DNA from: Dicaeum eximium | Lineage: Eukaryota > Chordata > Aves > Passeriformes > Dicaeidae | Assembly: GCA_013396995.1 (NCBI GenBank) | Contig: VWZP01007855.1 | Location: 809,464-873,463, forward strand | Length of the DNA: 64,000 nucleotides | Direction of reading: 5' to 3' | Shown here: positions 22,741-34,650 of the stretch, piece after piece | How positions within the stretch are numbered: position 1 is the first letter of the stretch | Layout: every line of letters begins with the position of its first letter | Made by a program: the position numbers and the translations under genes | Notes under the pieces: model-generated | Told to the model about the DNA's origin: nothing | The model's input: the letters and a program-made list of their open reading frames with translations, nothing else | Database searches by the model: none

Positions 22741-25029
22741 CCGAGCGAGGAGGGTGCCAGAGCGATTCCCCACCCTACCCCCGCACTGCATGGTGGTTTC
22801 CTTTGTTCATATTTCACTGCCTGGATCCAGCAGCAAGATTTATGGGCTGGTGCTGAGCTTGAGATGTGCACAGGACTGGTCTCGTGGGACCTGGGCTTGG
22901 CCCTGCAGAATGGGGGTGCAGAAAGGCTCCTGCAGCTCCAGAGAGGGAGAAATTGGAGGGAGGTTGTTCTGGGCCAGATTCCAGCGCCTTCCACTGAGTA
23001 ACAGCTCACCGAAAACCCAGCCCTGGTAGCTGATGAGACTCTCCATGGAGAAATGCTGTCACTCGGTGTCTGCAGGGTGTCTCACCCAAGGACACAATGC
23101 CTGGATCCGGCCCGATGTTCCCCGCGCTCCCTTCCGGTCTTGGTCACCATCCCAGCGCTGAGCAGCCCATTTATTCCAACGTCAGATGACTTCCCTGCAG
23201 CAAAGTGTTCCAGGAGCACTTGCCAGCCTGGCCAACAGCAGCCTTTTAGTGCCTCGAGCTCTGCTGGGACCTGAGTGGGACTGAGCCGAGTGGATCCCAG
23301 TGGAGAAAGGGCTCAGAATGTTGGGAAGATGGTTGTGCAAGAGCAGGACAGGAGATCCCAGGTGAACATCTTGGTTTAGACACCTTCCCAATGTGGTTTT
23401 TGGTAGGTTACAGCATCAGTTCTGAGCTGCCTTACCCCAGCAAAGGGGCGATGTTGTATTTCCTGACACTTCAGGCGCTCGTAAGGAAAAAAGTCTCCTA
23501 TTTGAGAAGGGTTGGAGGAAAAGGCCAGGTAAACAAAGCAGGGAACAAGACAACAAACCAGCCAGCAGTAGAGCCACGCAGCTCAGCAAAAGCAACGACC
23601 ATGTGAACACACAGGGTTGAGCATAAAAATATCCAGGGTCTGTCCAAATCCTATAGGAGCAGAGCTCCAACACCTCTGGGCAATGGCAAACCCGGGTGCT
23701 GTGTGTGCAAAACAGGAGATTTAATTTTGCAGTCCTGTGCACGTGTGTGTCTTTGTGGGGCATGTGCTCATGATAAGTCAATAAAAGAAACCCGAGTGGA
23801 ATACAGACTGGGAAAAACATAACCTATGGAAGCCACACAGAATCTTTTTTTCACCCCAGTTCTTGCTCTTTTTCAGTTTGTCTAAATATACCCTGGGGCT
23901 TTTTCTCTTGGTTTAAGTGTGCTCTTTCATGGATAGTTTTCAATGTATGTTAAAGCCGCTGCCTGCTGCCAGCTCAGATTTTTGCACTGTGCGTCTCGGC
24001 TTTCTCTTCCATTAGGACAAAGTGCTGGCACTGCTCTTTGACCAAGCACATTGTTCATGGTACTGAGCAGCAATTTTCCATCTCTGACTGTCTTTGGGCT
24101 CACCCCAGGAGGAAGGGTGAGCCTGGCTTATTAAGCTCTTGTTTCTCAGGGAGCAGCAACATCTGGAGTGCGGGGTGGGCTGCTGGCATGCCTCAGCGGA
24201 AAGGAATTCGGCGTGGGGTGAGGTCTGCCCAGCTCCAGAGGTGTCACTGCAGCCGGGTCTGGGGACAGAGAAATCATGAAACCCCACATAAAGCAGCACA
24301 TTTCGACCTGTGCTGGGCTGCTCTGAGGTTTTGTTTCTCTGACAGGAGTCAGGAGGCCCAGGAACCTTCTTGGTCTTGGGTTTTATCGTCCAAAGCTACA
24401 TTTGCTCTCCTTCCATGCGAGATTTTGAAAACTTGTGTTGCCCTTGATGTCTAACTCAATGCACTACCAAAAACCAAGGCAGATGTAGAGGATGAACTCT
24501 GCTACTTGATTTCATTCGAGTCCCCTTTAAGGCACTCCTGAAAACCCATCCCAAAGGGAGCTGTCCCCTGCAGGCCACGGTACAGAAACCACCTTTGGCT
24601 GAAGACAGGTGGCATTTGCTGTGCCCAGCAATGTGGGCATCCCCCCACCTCTGTTGAGTGTCACTTTGATCCAGGTGAGAATGACATGTCCTGGAGCAAG
24701 TTGCTTTGGGACACAGGCCTCCAAGATCTACACACAAGACTCCCATATGTCACTCCTCCACAGCTTTTCACCAATATCCTCCTTTTCCTCATGCTCTTAC
24801 ACACCCCAGCTCTCGACCTTTCCTCCAGCTGAAACCTTTTCCCTCTCAGTATTACTGGAGTGTCATATGGAAAGGAAACCTTGCTGGATGGGGCTTTCCA
24901 ATGCAGTGCTGAGGAACTTGAACTGAACTTCCCCCCAAAATGTTTATGCCTTTGGTCCCCAAGTGTGTTTGCAATTGTTCTTGCTGGAAAGAGCCCACCA
25001 CCACCGTGGAGATAAAAGCCATCCAGCAT
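22741..25029. other. Unannotated unique DNA
   Basis: Mixed composition with numerous overlapping frames (up to 138 codons) and no recognisable peptide. A small CpG-retaining patch lies at about 23090-23165. No CR1 blocks were found. Confidence 0.45.
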
Positions 25030-25185
25030 GCGACTCCTAGAAGTTTATTTTGGCTGCCAAGCCAAACGTGGAGATAGTCTCTAATTAGAAGTGCTGCCTC
25101 TGCAGCAGTGCAGAGCAATAACAAGAGAGGGATTTGTCTGAAGCGTGCGCTCCACTCACATGGCCATGGTGAATTAAGCGAAAAT
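25030..25185. promoter_or_regulatory. Compact candidate enhancer with NFI-like and homeodomain palindromes
   Basis: TTGGCTGCCAA at 25050-25060 is an 11-bp inverted repeat of NFI-like half-sites, followed by a further GCCAA. CTAATTAG at 25081-25088 is a perfect homeodomain palindrome 20 bp downstream. A CAATAACAA SOX-like word and CpG-bearing GCGTGCGCTC follow. The packing of distinct motifs in 150 bp is suggestive, not proof. Confidence 0.33.
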
Positions 25186-26303
25186 GTCAAACTCAGTCTG
25201 GAGCAGCAGACACTGCATCACATCCCACGTCTACACCACACAGCAGCCTGGCCACAGAGCACGTTTCTCAACCAGCCTTGCTGATGTTCATGCTAATTTG
25301 GGTTTAAACCCAGAAGAGCCTGGGATGTTCCCCTCTCCACCTTCTCAGGCTACTGTGAGGATGATTAGGAAAGGAGCATTTCTAGTTAGCGCCTGTCATC
25401 GCTTAGCTCTGGGAAGATGTGTAACACATTTCATCCAGTGAACCCCCACAGCTGCAGTACACCCACTCAGGGTATTCCTCCTTTGCTGCAACATTTATTT
25501 ATTCAGAGCTGACTTCTCCAGAGATGTTTATCCTCACAGAAATATTTGCAAACATCAGGAAATCAGTGTAAAAGCTTTCTGCCAAAATAATACCTCTGCC
25601 TGGTTTTATTTTAAAGGCTTTAGACCCTCCTGTAGTGTACACAGAAATGATATTTACCTACAGATGCCCAGGAGTTACAAAGGCTATGGGCGTTGAATGA
25701 ACAGTAGCATTTTATATCATCACAAATACACTGTATTTCTCACAGGAAGAACAATATTTTAAAGATTTATGATGCTCTTACTGGGTATATTACTACAGAT
25801 GGACATAATCCTGACCTGAAAAGTCCTTTTTCCCACTTTTGGGGTTTTTTTCTGTAGCATTTTTCTCTAGCACACCTCAACATCAAAAGACTAAAAAAGA
25901 AATTAAGCAGAACCTTCCAAGAATTCTTCAAAAACCAGCTTTTTCTTATATGATGACAATGTGACTCTAAGGTAAAATGTTCTCAAGACCTACAAAACTT
26001 AGAAATAGCTCCTCCATCACATGCAGGTCTCTGCTTTGAAGCCTGGGGAACCAGACCTGCTCTCAACAAGTGTGAAGCTATTGATTTCCTCCTCTGTGCC
26101 AAACACTGTCAGTACCCCCAGTCCCTTGCCAGAGCACATCTCTACACACCAAGCAGGAAAGGAAACCAGGAGGGAAAACAAACTTGTCAACCTCTCTGGG
26201 CCCTTGGCTAGAGCTTCACAGGGTCAGCAGAGGCCAAGTCACAACTGTAAGATTGATTTCTCCCCACCTGCAAGAATTAGTGTGTTTATTTAAATTTTTT
26301 TTT
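25186..26303. other. Unannotated unique DNA
   Basis: AT-leaning, no repeat or exon recognised. The few short open frames have no known similarity. Confidence 0.45.
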
Positions 26304-26390
26304 AAAAAAACCCAAACCAAACTAAACCAAAAAAAAAAAAAAGAAAAAAAGAAAAAAAAAGAAAAAAAAAGGAAACACCACCAAAAAAAA
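26304..26390. repeat. A-rich low-complexity tract
   Basis: Runs of A interrupted by single G or CC, including an imperfect (A7-9 G)n stretch at about 26328-26372. Lysine-rich frames across it are artefacts. It could be the remnant tail of a retroposed sequence, but no body is recognisable beside it. Confidence 0.85.
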
Positions 26391-28589
26391 CCAACTTAAA
26401 AAAATCTCTCAATAGTCACATATTGCAACATGCTCAAACCTTTTTAAAAACTAGGTTTGTCTCAGTTTGGTAACACCTCAGGCTGTGTTGAAGCACGGTG
26501 TCTTCACCAGGAGCTGCCCCTGTGATGGTTTGCTCTCAGTTAACTCCAGTTAAAAGCTGTGCCTGAAGCACCTGACTGTGAACAATCGTTCCCAGCGAAA
26601 TCTTGTGCAAGCAGAACAAACAATTTTCTTCCTAATAAAAGCAAGACCTTCAAGATTGATGGAGCCAACAAGTCAATCAAGTTTCCTACTAAACAGGAAG
26701 TTGTGGGACTGTGGCAGGAGGAGAAAATCTGTGTTTTGGCTGGAGAAAGAGTGGAGAGGAATAATACAAATTAACCACTGGGATTTGTTTTATTTGACAG
26801 GAAAATACCCTTCAAATGTACCAGTTTGGTCAATATCCAGTTTGATAAGACTGGCAATAAAATGAAAGCTGAACTTCAGAAAAGGGAAGAGTGAAGCCAC
26901 CACAGGCATGAGGACCATTGTAACTAAACCAGTCCTGCTATTAATATTTTTTAGGACTGCTCCCACAATAGTTGTTATTACCACTAATTACAACTGCAGC
27001 ACTACTTGCACTGCAGCAGTGTTTGGCTTTCCTGCCCTGGAGCAGGATCTCAGTGTGTTGCTCAAATGTGGAACAAAATTAATAGCCCTGAGCCCCAGAA
27101 GAAGGTTTCTAATATAGCACGTTCTTTTGCAGGAGCTTAAAAAGGAGAATAAACTCACTACTGGTTCCATTCTTGTCCATATAAACCAGCTCCCACTTTC
27201 AAGGACTTGCACGTTTCCCTGTCATCTGATGGGCAATTAGTCCAGTGCATCTCACAATGGTGGCGACAGACCAAATCAAGAAGCAAAAAAGTACAGACAA
27301 AAATGTAGTCATGTCATTACAGCAGAACACATGACCACATTTTGCTTCTAGCTACCAAGCAGTACTATGGGATGTGTGTGCTCATGTGAAAATAAACCCA
27401 ACCAGTCATTGAGATATATACAAAATGGATGATTCATGATACTTGTGACATTGGAATTGCCCGACAAAGAGAGGGAAGAAAGCTGTTGATTGCCAGGCAC
27501 CTCAAGAAATACCACAGATACAGATAAATTTAATGTTATAGACACTGTGGACGTGCAAATTTCTGTCTGAAGACTAACAGACAGGCCCTGTGAAAAGAAA
27601 TGAAGAAAAACATGCTCGTTAGATTCAAAATAACTGGGGAAAGTTGCACATCCACCAATCCAAAAAGGGTGGGAGTCACTGAGTCAATGTGCAGCACTCA
27701 GAGGTCCTAATGAGCAATACACCCTTTCTAGCCTTAATCCTTTGGAACAGTAAATGGCAGAGAAGACCACAAAGAAAACACATAGATCACAGCCTAGCTA
27801 TGGTCCTTCAGCTCTTTGGGATTTATCTTTCTCAAAATAAGCAGCATTATTGAACCCTCAGTACACTGGGCAACTTGAAAGTGTAAGAATTTGTTGGATC
27901 AAAGTATGCATTGCTTCAAAAGCATAAAATGCTTAGATATTGAAGGCCATAAATCTTCCCCTGTAAAATACATGCATATATAATTTATATGATAAGCTTA
28001 ATAACAAGATTTTTAGCTTGGCTTCCAACAGATATGAGATGCAGGCAATTATGTTCTCTCAAGAGCGAGTCCGTCTGTCCCCTCTCAGCCCCAAAGAAAA
28101 TAACTTTGGAGCCCATTAAGCCAATTTCAACCAATTTTGGCAGAGGCATCGAGGTGCTGAGGGCATTAAATTCCCACAGGCTTTGTGCCCATAGGTGGCC
28201 AGGTAGGAGTGGCAGACTCATTGACAAGTGCCTTGAGGGAATGGCATCAGTGCTGACACCACCCTTCCTGAGACCTCAGAGAACCCAGAGAGACCTCAGG
28301 AATCTTCAAAATGGGATGTGTGGAAGAATTCACTTCTCATGAGGCAGCAGCGAGTCCGAGCACAGGACTTGAGGCTCTCCTGCTGTTGAGACCACCCATT
28401 TCTCCTTCTCCTTTGGTCCCAACAGCAGCTGTGGTGCCTTCAGAGCACCTTCACATCCCAATTCTCCACTCACTGCAGTTGTGCCCTTCCATCTCATGGG
28501 AGCCCCGTTGCATTTCTGTGCCTCAGCTCTCTGCTCATAACTGGGGCTATCTCCTAACATATGGAAACAATTCATTTTCTTTGTCATCG
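26391..28589. other. Unannotated unique DNA
   Basis: AT-leaning complex sequence. Nothing matches CR1 or other repeats known to me. Short frames on both strands at 27985-28616 overlap without recognisable product. Confidence 0.45.
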
Positions 28590-30640
28590 TTTGGATCTGA
28601 AACTCGGGTACTCTGAAATGTAACTATACATGAATTTCCCTGAACTAATTACATAATATTTATCCTATTTTCTTTAAAGTAATACTCGCTAGCTAAGAAA
28701 TGAAGAACTGCATTGCTTATAATAAACTCTGCATGCTACATTGTAATCTAAACTGTACAGTTATATATGGTGAAGAACTAAAAGGTTTGAGTTATTCCCC
28801 TTGGCAAACATTTTTTTAAGGATTGCTTAAATAAGCAGTACAGAAACCAGATGTCATTTGGTAAGAGTATCTGAATGACCAAAAATTTGCTGTCTGGGTA
28901 TTTTTTTTTTAACTTTATAAAAACATGAGAAATTCTTTGGATTTATATCATATTTAGCAGCTGTGAAACAGTGCAAACATCTGTTTGTACCTATAGGGAG
29001 CTGACCTACGGGGTCCTCATCTCTTAATCACCAAGCAACAAGCCAGTCTCATATACATAGTTTATTGTTTTCTTTTCAGCTGCCTCCTGTACTTCAAAGT
29101 TTTTATACTCTCATGTTCCATTATCACAGTGAGAGGGACAGTCCATTCATTACAAGCCCAGATCTGTGCAATAACTGATCAAAACTGGCCATAAAGCACT
29201 GTGGATGCAGAAGTGCCCTCAAACACAGCCATAAGCAACTCTGAGTATGTCATAAAAATTGTTCCTTCCCTTTTTCCCCTCTTTTATTCGTTGTTCGTCT
29301 GCTGCTGTGGGTTGTTTTTTTTTTTTTAAGGCGTAAAAAAAAGAAGATAAAAAAGCAACAGAAGTCTCTTTTTATAGCCAATCCTACTGTGGGAAGAGGG
29401 GTTGACAAGGCAGCTCCATGAGGTCTCATCTACCCTCTTTTTCTAGGTTTCCACAATTGTCAGTTATTACAAGGAAAGGCTGCTATCTTCTACAGCTATG
29501 GAGCACCCCAATGACTCGAAAAGAAGGAAAATAAAGTCACTTTAGTGGATATCCCCTTCCAAAGAGGTTCTGCTGCTGTGCCAATGCCCAGCACACAGCC
29601 TGAGGAAGAGCCCATCCCTTGTCAGGAGTCCTAATATAATGCAGGGCATGGAGGGAAAAAGAAATTTATTTGAGAAGATTTTTTTTTTCTTGTTCATTAC
29701 CACAACACACATTCACACCCCATCCTTTAGTGATTTAGCTAGGAGCAAAATTATTCAGCCTCCGAGATAATCTTTTCCCCCTAATGTAATATTGACCCTG
29801 GGACCTCGATTTTTATGCAGTGAGAGAAAAGTGCAAACAGTGTGGAAGAAAAGATTTGTGGTCCTTGGACATGAGAGTGGGATCAGCACTCTCAGATATG
29901 CTATGAGAGCTTAAGCTACACTCTGAACTAAGGCTGAAAACAAATGGGAAACACTCTATGATTCCATCCCATTACAGTACAAATAAATCATTTCTGGAAA
30001 TCTAAAACAAATGGCCCAAGCTCAGCTCTGTGGACAATCCAAATGCAAAAAAGCTGCTAATTCTAAAAGGCAGATGCAAGTAACCAATTAAGAATGCAGA
30101 AAAAAAAAAAAAAAAAAGGAGTGTAACTTGTTTAGCAGGAAGATGTTAAGGCCACAGAAGTGGGTCTTCCAATCACCTTTTTTGGTATTCCTGAGCAAAC
30201 ATTCTTTTTTGCTTACGTTAATATGGAATGTATTATGACAATGTTCTTATGGATATCCATGCCTTTTGTCTATCAGTACTTGCAGATACATTCAAAACAG
30301 CTGCAAATATTTTTTAAATTATGTAAAAGTCCCAAACACTTTGAAAAGAATATTAATATCCCTTTAAAACAGCAGTGTATTATATTAAATTAGGGATAGG
30401 AATTTAGAGAACAAAAAAAAAAATGTTGTTAGCTTTAACATTTTCACTGCTTTCAAATGCAGTCGCCTCAGATAAGACTTAGAATTATTTTGGTAAAATT
30501 GAAAAGCATTATGGTGTTTGCACATTTAGATGACAAAGCACATAATCACACATACAGGTTACAAGGAAAGGTTTGTCTTCTCAAAGCTCAGCTGGTTTTT
30601 AAAAGACTATTTGAAAAAATATAGAAATTTTTTCCACATA
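28590..30640. promoter_or_regulatory. Two-kilobase AT-rich, transposon-free block with very few open frames
   Basis: From about 28600 to 30640 I see no CR1, no long microsatellite and hardly any open frame over 60 codons (one at 30160-30393 and one starting at 30530). The sequence is complex and AT-rich with many TAAT, AATAAA and TTATTT words. Poly-T/A runs are short (29313-29328, 29679-29689, 30100-30117). The absence of insertions over 2 kb fits constraint, for instance a conserved non-coding cluster or a long 3' UTR, but may be chance. Confidence 0.28.
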
Positions 30641-30765
30641 TTACCTCTCCCTAACTTTGCTTTGCTTCAGTCTGGAGATCATCATAGCTACAGTCCCATT
30701 CCCAGTGCCCATGGGGATGTTATTTCTCTTAGTCCTGCTTCCTCAGTCTTTGTCCCTGCAGCCAT

Positions 30766-30836
30766 TAAAACAAAATAAAACAAAACAAAATAAAATAAAA
30801 TAAAATAAAATAAAATAAAAAATAAAATAAATAAAT
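30766..30836. repeat. (AAAAC)/(AAAAT)n pentanucleotide repeat
   Basis: Begins with AAAAC units and continues as AAAAT units, ending AATAAATAAAT. Low complexity; the Phe/Tyr-rich minus-strand frames (about 30743-30970) are produced by it. Confidence 0.95.
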
Positions 30837-31255
30837 CCAGCACAAAAGAGACAGTGCAAGAGCACCCAGGAGAGCTGAAACACTATGCTCTGAAATGCTT
30901 GCACCAAAGCATGCACATGCAGAAGTGGCTGCCACTTGGAAATGCATTTTCTGGTTCTTGGGTCAACCACTACTTTTAATTTTAATTTTAAGGGACACCC
31001 ATTACATTACTTGGACACGGTATAGGCTGCTTGAGCAAGGGCTTCCCACCATTTCTTCTGGCTGTTTCTTTTCTCATGAAATGCAGTTTCATATTCTTTG
31101 GTCAGCTGTGTGCAGCTTCACTTTCTCCCTTCCAGGATGGACTAATGATATATCAAATAGCAGGGAGGATGAGCAAAGGAGAGAAGAATAAAAGAGGAAT
31201 AAAGCTGATTCCATGTGCTAACTCCAGTGCTGGGTACTTGCAGGCTGTGGTTACT

Positions 31256-31400
31256 TTCTTTGGGTTTTTTTTTTTGTTTTCTGGGTGGGGGGGGGTTGTG
31301 GTGGTTTTTTNNNNNNNNNNNNNNNNNNNNNNNGGGTGTTTTTTTTGGGTTTGGGTGGTTTTTGTTTTGTTTTGTTTTGTTTTGTTTTGTTTTGTTTTTG
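31256..31400. repeat. G/T-rich low-complexity tract interrupted by a gap
   Basis: T-runs, a G9 run and GGG/GTGG groups precede the gap. After it come GGG, T8, GGGTTTGGGTGG and about eight TTTTG units (31359-31400). The G-runs on the + strand could form a quadruplex. The frames spanning it (Phe/Trp/Gly-rich) are artefacts. Confidence 0.92.
31311..31333. other. 23-N assembly gap
   Basis: A run of 23 N lies inside the G/T-rich tract. True length is unknown. It was probably left by sequencing or assembly failure in G-rich homopolymer DNA. Confidence 0.98.
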
Positions 31401-31963
31401 TAGGATTAAACAGCTAATAAATACAGATTTGATGTCCCTTAAACAACATTTTATTTGCCAGCTCACTCAAAGAACAATCAGTAGTTAGTGCATGAGACTT
31501 TACAGCACAACAAAATAAACTCTGCATTTACTTTTCCCAGAGATACCTTGGAATCATCCACTTCACTTTGTTCTTACCTAAAATACCAGTTATGTCTCCC
31601 AAAAACCAACCAGTGACTTGGTTACACACAGATGGATGCCTTCAAAACTTCTGGAAAACACGACCTAGACCTAAATAATTCCTACATCTGTGGAGGCTCC
31701 CTTAACATTTGGTGGATCAAGATATAAATTCTGGTCAGAGACCGCCTGCAGTTCTTGGCTGTGCCCAGCTGCTGATTCCTTGCTCAGGCTTCATCCTGTT
31801 GGAGCAGGTTTGGATCCAACTGGCTCGGTGCTGTCAGCCCTTCCCTGTGTCTGCCCTCGCTGGCTCAGCTCCTGCCATCCTTGCTAAAAACACGGGAGAT
31901 ATCTGGAGATTTCTGGAGATTTCTGGTGTGCTGAGATTAACCACTGATAAATCTGAGGTTTGG
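31401..31963. other. Unannotated unique DNA
   Basis: No exon or repeat recognised except a short tandem of a GGAGATTTCT unit at about 31905-31928, just upstream of a CR1 fragment. Confidence 0.45.
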
Positions 31964-32142
31964 CAAATCACGGAGTTGAAAGGGAACCTGAAGATCATCT
32001 TGTTCCAGCTCCGCTTCCATGGGGAGTTTGGCTATCCCAGGGTGCTCCAAGCCCCATCCAGCCTGGCCTTGGATGATTCCAGGGATGGGACACCCACAAC
32101 ATCTCTGGGCAGCCTCTTCCAGTGCCTCAGTGTTAACCCAGA
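31964..32142 (-). mobile_element. CR1 LINE fragment, antisense on +
   Basis: Read on the + strand this is CR1 reverse complement: 'aatcacggagttgaaaggga' (decayed 3' tail side), then 'ctccaagccccatccagcctggcc', 'ggatgattccagggatggg' and 'tctctgggcagcctcttccag'. About 180 bp, clearly old, with the ATTCTRTG tail nearly gone. Confidence 0.82.
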
Positions 32143-32524
32143 CAAAATTAGCAGCACCAAACTATCAGATGATTCTTCGCAGTGAACAAATATCAAATCA
32201 ATATCAAATCCCAATTTCTATCTGTAACTTTTTGACTATTAAAAAAAAAAACCAATTTGGCTCCTTCTGCTCTGCTTCTTTGGACAGAAGCAAAGCAACA
32301 CATTATTATTTTTGCTTTTCACCTTTACCTTTCACCTCATGGGTGGCGCTTATCAAATCTGCTTTTGCACCTGTACCTAATTTAAAGGTTATAGTTCATC
32401 CATTAACCCTGCTAACACCACCCAAGAGGCACAGCAGCAATATTAATTTAGTGGTATCTGGAACTCTGCTCTAAAACCTCAATCAAAAAATTTTTAAAAG
32501 GTTTCTAAGCGATGTTTATAAACA

Positions 32525-32676
32525 TAATTATATATATATATAATTATATCTATAATATACTACCTATTACATGTTATATTTTACATATATTGTTTTCTTT
32601 TATATTACATATATTTTATATATTATCTACTATATTTTATACATTATAATATATTATATATAATATAATAGATACG
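32525..32676. repeat. AT-rich simple/cryptic repeat
   Basis: A 150-bp stretch made almost only of A and T with many TATA, ATAT and TATATTA words and a small number of C residues. It can form cruciform or easily melted DNA. No transposon body is visible. Confidence 0.93.
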
Positions 32677-33643
32677 TATCTCAGCATAGAGTCATCATTT
32701 TTGGTGACACAAACTCTTGCCCTGGGTATCCATGTGTATAAAAACATTATTAGGATGCTTTTTGTGTGGCATCCTTCGAAGCTCCTTGGGTCACCACCCT
32801 CGCAGAAGTAGCTGAAATTTGCTGTGTCTGCATGTGGAAACAGCTCTGCTATCTGTGCCTGTGGTTACCTGGACATTCCAATGGACAATTTTTGGATTAT
32901 AATTCCACTACCCACTCAGCTACCAATTCTTGCAACCTATCCCTGCCAAGAAAACTCTGGGAGAAATAAAATCCCCTGAAAATCTTGCTCACAATGCTCC
33001 AGCTCAGAGCTTGGCAGCTGCCTTCCAAAATTAAGTGATTAAAGTAGTGCTAATGAGACATTCATCCCCTGCACCTTTTTCCTTAAAATAAATATGCAGG
33101 GCTCTGCATTACAGGTGCATGCAAAATTGCTTAAATAGACATCTTGGAAGCACAGGAAATAAAAACAAAGGACGCTCTGGCAGAAAGTTCCCAAAATACT
33201 TGAAAATGTAACTGAATAAATAACTCTTGTTTTTGGACTGAAATCTGCAGACCTTAGCAGATGTGTCCAAGCTAAACCAAATATCCAGGGAACTGGATCT
33301 CCTTTCTGATGAGAAATAATGAAGAGCACTGCACTGGCAAGGAGACAGGCTGGAAGAACCTACTGGTCTTTTCCAGCTCCGACTTCCGTGATAGCTCGGA
33401 GTTATCCTCAGACATTGGCTTGATCCATCAATGAAGTTCCTTATTGTGAGCCCAGGCCCCAGGGCTGCCAAACCTACATCCATATTGAACTGGAAGCATT
33501 CAAGCATTCATGGAGTGAATAGGATTATTGGATACTCACAGGCCAGCACGTGCCTCTGTCTTTGTGGGAGTGGAAAGATCATGGAATATAAGCGGAAGGT
33601 TAAAGTCCACTCAAGAAGTGGAAAAATATGGGAGCCACTTTTT

Positions 33644-33645
<2 letters not shown>
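32677..33645. other. Mostly unique DNA, possible decayed CR1 tail
   Basis: No exon recognised. At about 33350-33405 the words 'tactggtcttttccagctcc' and 'cttccgtgat' resemble the 3' end of a strongly diverged CR1, but the body upstream cannot be aligned by eye. I leave it unassigned. Confidence 0.35.

Positions 33646-33673
<28 letters not shown>
33646..33673. repeat. T28 homopolymer
   Basis: Twenty-eight consecutive T. The following TTTAATATTTAAG is AT-rich but unique. This could be the A-tail of a minus-strand retroposed copy, but no body is recognised to its right. Confidence 0.95.
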
Positions 33674-33678
<5 letters not shown>

Positions 33679-33959
33679 TTAAGAAATGCCACCATGGAGG
33701 TGTCAACTTAAATTATTAGGGAAACTACTAAGGCAAATAAAGGAATGGAATTCCACAGGCCTGCATGGAGGTGTAAAGGGGATATTTTCAGTGGGGCTTT
33801 TTTTCAGGCCCTGCTCTAACAGTACCCACCATTGTGTTTGCAGGGCAGGGTGTCAAATCTGCTTACAGGGTTTTTAGCTGCTCTACTTTGCAATCCTTTC
33901 TGTTGCAGGGCCCTGTTCCCTGATGGTGAAGCCCACAGCAAAACCCTTTTCCCCAACAA

Positions 33960-34130
33960 CAATGGCAGCAGGAGCAGGCCCCAGGTTTGTAAATATTAAC
34001 TTCTTTCGAATGACAGATTATTTACTCTCTGCTCTTCGAACCACCCAGGCCAAATGGACGGGGGCCAAGTTTGTTAACAATAGCTCTTGGCTGGGACACG
34101 CCGTAGCAAAGGTTAAATCCTGTTTGCCTT
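33960..34130. promoter_or_regulatory. Candidate enhancer with FOX, HNF1-like, SOX-like and nuclear-receptor-like words
   Basis: In order: TGTAAATATT (FOX-like) at 33988-33997, GTTAAC at 34073-34078 overlapping AACAAT at 34076-34081, and CAAAGGTTA (nuclear-receptor half-site-like) at 34107-34115. Scattered CpGs are retained. No repeat is present. Clustering of FOX, HNF1-like and receptor-like words is reminiscent of endodermal enhancers, which is inference from motifs alone. Confidence 0.3.
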
Positions 34131-34425
34131 ATTCCAGTGCAGAGTCCCACCGACCCCAGGGCCGGCTTTGGGAGGGCAGCAGGCTCTGACACCAGGACCT
34201 GCCCCCGGTTTTGAAGGATGCAGAGAGCCCTGAGCGACCCACGAGCACCGTGCTGGAGCCTCCAAGCACAGCAGCAAGATCCACCACGATGAGGGGCTGA
34301 ACCCCAGCCAGAGGGGTTTGCAGCCATTGAGGAGAGCCTTTGCTGCCACACCACTCAGGCACGTCCATCTGAGCCTTCTCCACGCTGTTGTAGTAGCCGT
34401 GGTGGGGATCTCAGGGAGAAAGGAG

Positions 34426-34650
34426 ATCACAAAATCACAGAATGGTTTGGGTTTGAAGGGATGTTAAAAACCATCTCATTCCACCCCCTGCCACGGGCAG
34501 GGACACCTTCCACTAGACCAGGCTGCTCCAAGCCCTGTCCAACCTGGCCTGGAACACTGGATCCAGGGGCAGCCACAGCTTCTCTGGGCACCCTGTGCCA
34601 GGGCCTCCCCACCCTCACAGTCACCAAGCCATTCCTGCTTGTCCTTTGTT
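34426..34650 (-). mobile_element. CR1 LINE fragment, antisense on +
   Basis: Starts with the reverse-complement tail AAAATCACAGAATGG at 34431-34445, then 'tttgaagggatgtt', 'ccaccccctgccacgggcag', 'acaccttccactagaccagg', 'tctctgggcaccctgtgcc' and a fading end. The 3' end of the element is at 34426-34440. The copy is well preserved. Confidence 0.9.

Noticed and set aside
26304..26390. Processed pseudogene tail
   Set aside because: The A-rich tract has no recognisable mRNA-like body on either side and no target-site duplication that I could see.
33295..33420. Decayed CR1 3' end
   Set aside because: A few words fit, but no body upstream and no recognisable ATTCTRTG tail; left as unassigned.
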